Shown here piece by piece: positions 61,196 to 64,000 of a stretch of DNA of 64,000 bases (position 1 is its first letter; the number at the start of each line of letters is the position of its first letter). The notes beneath the pieces are model-generated. The model worked only from the letters and a program-made list of their open reading frames with translations, was not told where the DNA came from and did not search any database. The translations under genes and the position numbers were made by a program. The DNA comes from Chrysoperla carnea (taxonomy: Eukaryota; Arthropoda; Insecta; Neuroptera; Chrysopidae), in assembly GCF_905475395.1 (NCBI RefSeq), contig NC_058337.1:113516368-113580367 (forward strand), given 5' to 3'.

Positions 61196-61892
61196 AAGAC
61201 TTCATGTAAATTAATGAGCGCCTTTTACATGATTGTTTACTAACTTTTTGTTTTATGTATAAAACAAACGTTTTATTTTGCGCCTGTATTTCCTATACAC
61301 CGATGGCGGGTGCCTTCTTTGGAATGCCCTAGGTACGGATCTGGGTACATGATAGCAAAAAATATGTAACCACTTTAATTACACCGATAACTAAAGTCTA
61401 ATCAGACTTTCAACGGTTGTCGAACCTGGCGAACATCTATTTCTCAACGTTTTGACACAATTTTAGAAAATTATTTCACTAGAGATAACCAATAAATGTG
61501 TCATAAACACTTAAACACGCGTTTATCAAATACAACGCAATATTGCAACATCTCAATTATCAACAAGCATTCTTGGTTATTGACTCGTCAATAATAAATC
61601 GAAAGGAATTAATAAAACTTCTAAATATCTTATCAATATTTATTCGATTGCCATAATAGAACATACCCACTTCAACAATTTATGTTTATAATATTTCTAG
61701 ATAAGTATAAAGGCTATTCGATTCGAACACTCACAACCAATTAATGCAAAACAACAAAATGGCCTCGCTGTATTAATAAATATAAAGATGCTTGTATAAA
61801 TAAATTTTAGTTCGTGCTGGTTAGCGATGGTATATCGGAAACTGATCAAAAATGAAATATTTAAATAAAAACATTACCCAAGAACTCCGTAA

Positions 61893-62700
61893 ATTACAGG
61901 GTGGGTCATTTTAATCTATGATGGCAAATTGCTCGTTTTGTAGTTAACCAATAAAAAAAAAACTTTTAAAAAAGTTGCCGAGTTTGATGGGGAACATCAT
62001 ATTCTGACATCAGATTTGATCCACTCCTTCGGGTTTCTTTAATAGTCAATTTAGATCCTAAATGATAAGAGATAGAATAACACTTTTAATTAGATCCTCA
62101 TAAAAAACTAACTATTTTTGTTTAAAACATTTTTTTGAAAACCGTGAGCTTTCAGAGGAAATGAGATTAAAAAATAGGTCATTATTGCAGTAAATCGATA
62201 GAAAATGCGCTTTAAGTTTATGGATAATTGTAAGTGAAAGTCATAGACACAGGCAAATGTCCTTTATTGCTCTAGACAACTTTGCTCTTGCGATTAAATG
62301 CAATAATGGTATATTTTTAAGTTCTCCGAAAGCATTTTCTCCGAAAAAATGATTTAGATGAAAAATGTAAATTTTCCCGGTTGATAAAAATGGATCCTTT
62401 GGTTTAACGTTGCTTCCAGATGATAAGGGTCTACTTTTTTCCCCAGATTTCTTTACCCCTCTCGATCTCAAAAATGGTCAATCTGCCATAAATATTGCCT
62501 ATGAGAGAAAATGCTCCACATCGACTCAGGAGTTTATTTAGTACGTGGCAGAAAGTTGGGGTTCATGGATTTTTTGTGCTATATCCTAGAATATAAACTA
62601 GATTAAGGAAAAAATGCTATGAATTAAGAACTCTACCCCTTTCTTAAAGTTGAGATTCAAAATTGCAATGTAAGAAATTTCGATACATCACCACCGTGTT
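61893..62700. repeat. Probable dispersed repeat beginning ACAGGGTGGGTCATTTTAAT
   Basis: The ACAGGGTGGGTCATTTTAAT edge followed by GGCAAATTGCTCG resembles the ends of common insect interspersed repeats. No second copy is obvious in this window and the right limit is a guess. The 76-residue minus-strand frame at 62241-62471 shows no domain. Confidence 0.3.
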
Positions 62701-63329
62701 GTACTGGACTATTTTATTATAAATATTTTTACACCGTTTTTAATATAAACAAATGTTTTTTCAGCTAAATATGCGTAGAAGGTTTTTTACAGCAAGAGAA
62801 GAGAACATTATTGCAGTGATCGCGCAGTGTAAGTACGTCTACACACATGCTAAATAGTAAAATGTGTAAAACATGCTAAGTAGACTCTCATATTAATACA
62901 CTAAAGTAAATAAATACAACTTCTTTTTTTTCTCAACAGATATTTGACCCCGAAAACAAGTACATTAAATTCAATATATGTGTTATTATTGACAATATAT
63001 ATTCTAAAAATAAATATAAAAAAAAGTGTTTTTTAAACAATATATGGGCGTATGCATTGCTGTCATGGCAGAGAAGTGGTAAATTATATATGCAATGTAA
63101 TGATAGCTACTATCAATGTTACTAGTAATTATGGTACGAGAGCGGGCAACGTTTTCGAGAGTTTATCAAATCAAACTCTAGGTGAACTTGAAATCAGCAC
63201 CTAGAGCGGTTGGATTAATTATCGGAGGATACACGCTAGTAAAACAAACTAATTTCTGGTTAAATAATATTGGATTCTTTAATTATAAAACTAAATTATA
63301 TTAAACACTAAAATGATTTGAATACGTTT

Positions 63330-63480
63330 TTCTTTACCCCAACTACGGAGAAGGTTATGTGTTTGACCGGCATGTCTGTATGTTCATCTGTTCCCTCAAT
63401 ACTTCAAAACTTCTTATCATACATAATTGGACAAATGAGGTATCATTAAAAGCTTGATCGACCGCTGATTATAGGTTTAA
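63330..63480 (+). repeat. Dispersed repeat fragment with GGTTATGTGTTTGACC motif
   Basis: CCCCAACTACGGAGAAGGTT, GTCTGTATGTTCATCTGTTC and the AATTGGACAAATGAGGTATC region read like an old Helitron- or INE-like insect repeat. Based on pattern only. Confidence 0.3.
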
Positions 63481-63662
63481 AATCGTATTAACTAACTACG
63501 ACAATGAACAAATTAAGAATAAAATACTTTTTAATTTCTACGTATTTTCTACATGGTACCTTGATTTACATACAGGCTTATATTGCTTGCAATTATTCAC
63601 AATAACACTCTATGTAAGTCATAGTACAATGCAGAAAACATCCCAAAATAATTTAAATAAAA

Positions 63663-63920
63663 TAAACTTCAAAAACTAAAACCTCAACTACTACACTATC
63701 TAAAAATATGAAACAAGAAAATATTCTCATCTGAAATTGTTATGATAAGAAAACTTGGCATTACAGTCGGGAGACCTCTACAATTAAAAATTTTGCCACA
63801 GAACGGTCATCTGACTGTAAAGACATTTTTACTTATCATAACAATTCCACATACAAATATTTTCTTGTTTCAAACTTAGAGCGTGATTTTGAAGTAGCCT
63901 GGGTTTTAGTTTTTGAACTT
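63663..63920. repeat. Fold-back element, arms about 115 bp, loop about 28 bp
   Basis: The left arm (63663-63776) and right arm (about 63804-63920) are inverted copies. Shared blocks include TTCAAAAACTAAAACC, GAAACAAGAAAATATT, AATTGTTATGATAAG and TACAGTC. It would form a long stem in DNA or RNA. Confidence 0.8.
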
Positions 63921-64000
63921 TTACTATCTGCAAAACTGTCTGGCAATTTTAATTTATATATTACTACAAGAACATGAACGAAAATTATTAAAAAATTGCC

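Noticed and set aside
62241..62471. 76-residue minus-strand frame with a basic N-terminus
   Set aside because: No domain recognised, and it lies in probable dispersed repeat sequence.

Overview
The window looks like A+T-rich insect nuclear DNA. It has spliced genes with GT/AG introns, sugar-porter proteins most like insect facilitated trehalose transporters (Tret1-like), and many hAT, Helitron-like, LINE, MITE and Ty3/gypsy remnants. I cannot resolve the insect order from the sequence. Gene density is low: two transporter genes, one probable orphan gene, one possible first exon and one intact retrotransposon.

Layout. 1-2749: the 3' three exons of Tret1-like gene A; its first coding exon is not visible and is probably upstream of the window. 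2750-18600: about 16 kb of intergenic DNA holding dispersed repeats, a fold-back element with a TTA-targeting MITE nested in one arm (8754-9590), and a decayed hAT element (12524-13690). 18673-31599: Tret1-like gene B in three exons. Its two introns (4.7 and 6.8 kb) are swollen by mobile DNA; intron 2 carries a TA-flanked MITE, a LINE fragment, a fold-back element and a 2.03-kb hAT element with an exact 8-bp target duplication. 31850-35546: two minisatellites, a hairpin MITE and a 682-bp hAT MITE with an exact 8-bp target duplication. 35723-38017: an unrecognised gene, probably three exons. 39044-39406: a possible TATA/initiator promoter and short first coding exon of a gene that would continue elsewhere. 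44000-44290: a cluster of heat-shock-element-like palindromes. 45400-53400: copies of two dispersed families, a Helitron-like one and a roughly 560-bp unclassified one, including one nested inside the other. 53417-58422: a complete minus-strand Ty3/gypsy element with two identical 339-bp LTRs and intact gag and pol. 58430-64000: a third copy of the TTA MITE family, a tandem array of roughly 300-bp units, dispersed repeat pieces and a terminal fold-back.

The two transporters are tandem paralogs on the same strand. Both have a phase-1 intron immediately before the G-N-L residues that follow the N-terminal exon, and both have a phase-1 intron at the conserved G-F-G before TM10. Gene A has an extra phase-0 intron that gene B lacks. 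They presumably move trehalose or a related sugar across the plasma membrane. The retrotransposon is the other functional-looking unit: its gag and pol are joined by a TAATG stop-start overlap, there is no TGG-type primer binding site, and a 10-nt stretch just inside the 5' LTR is complementary to the LTR itself, which suggests self-priming.
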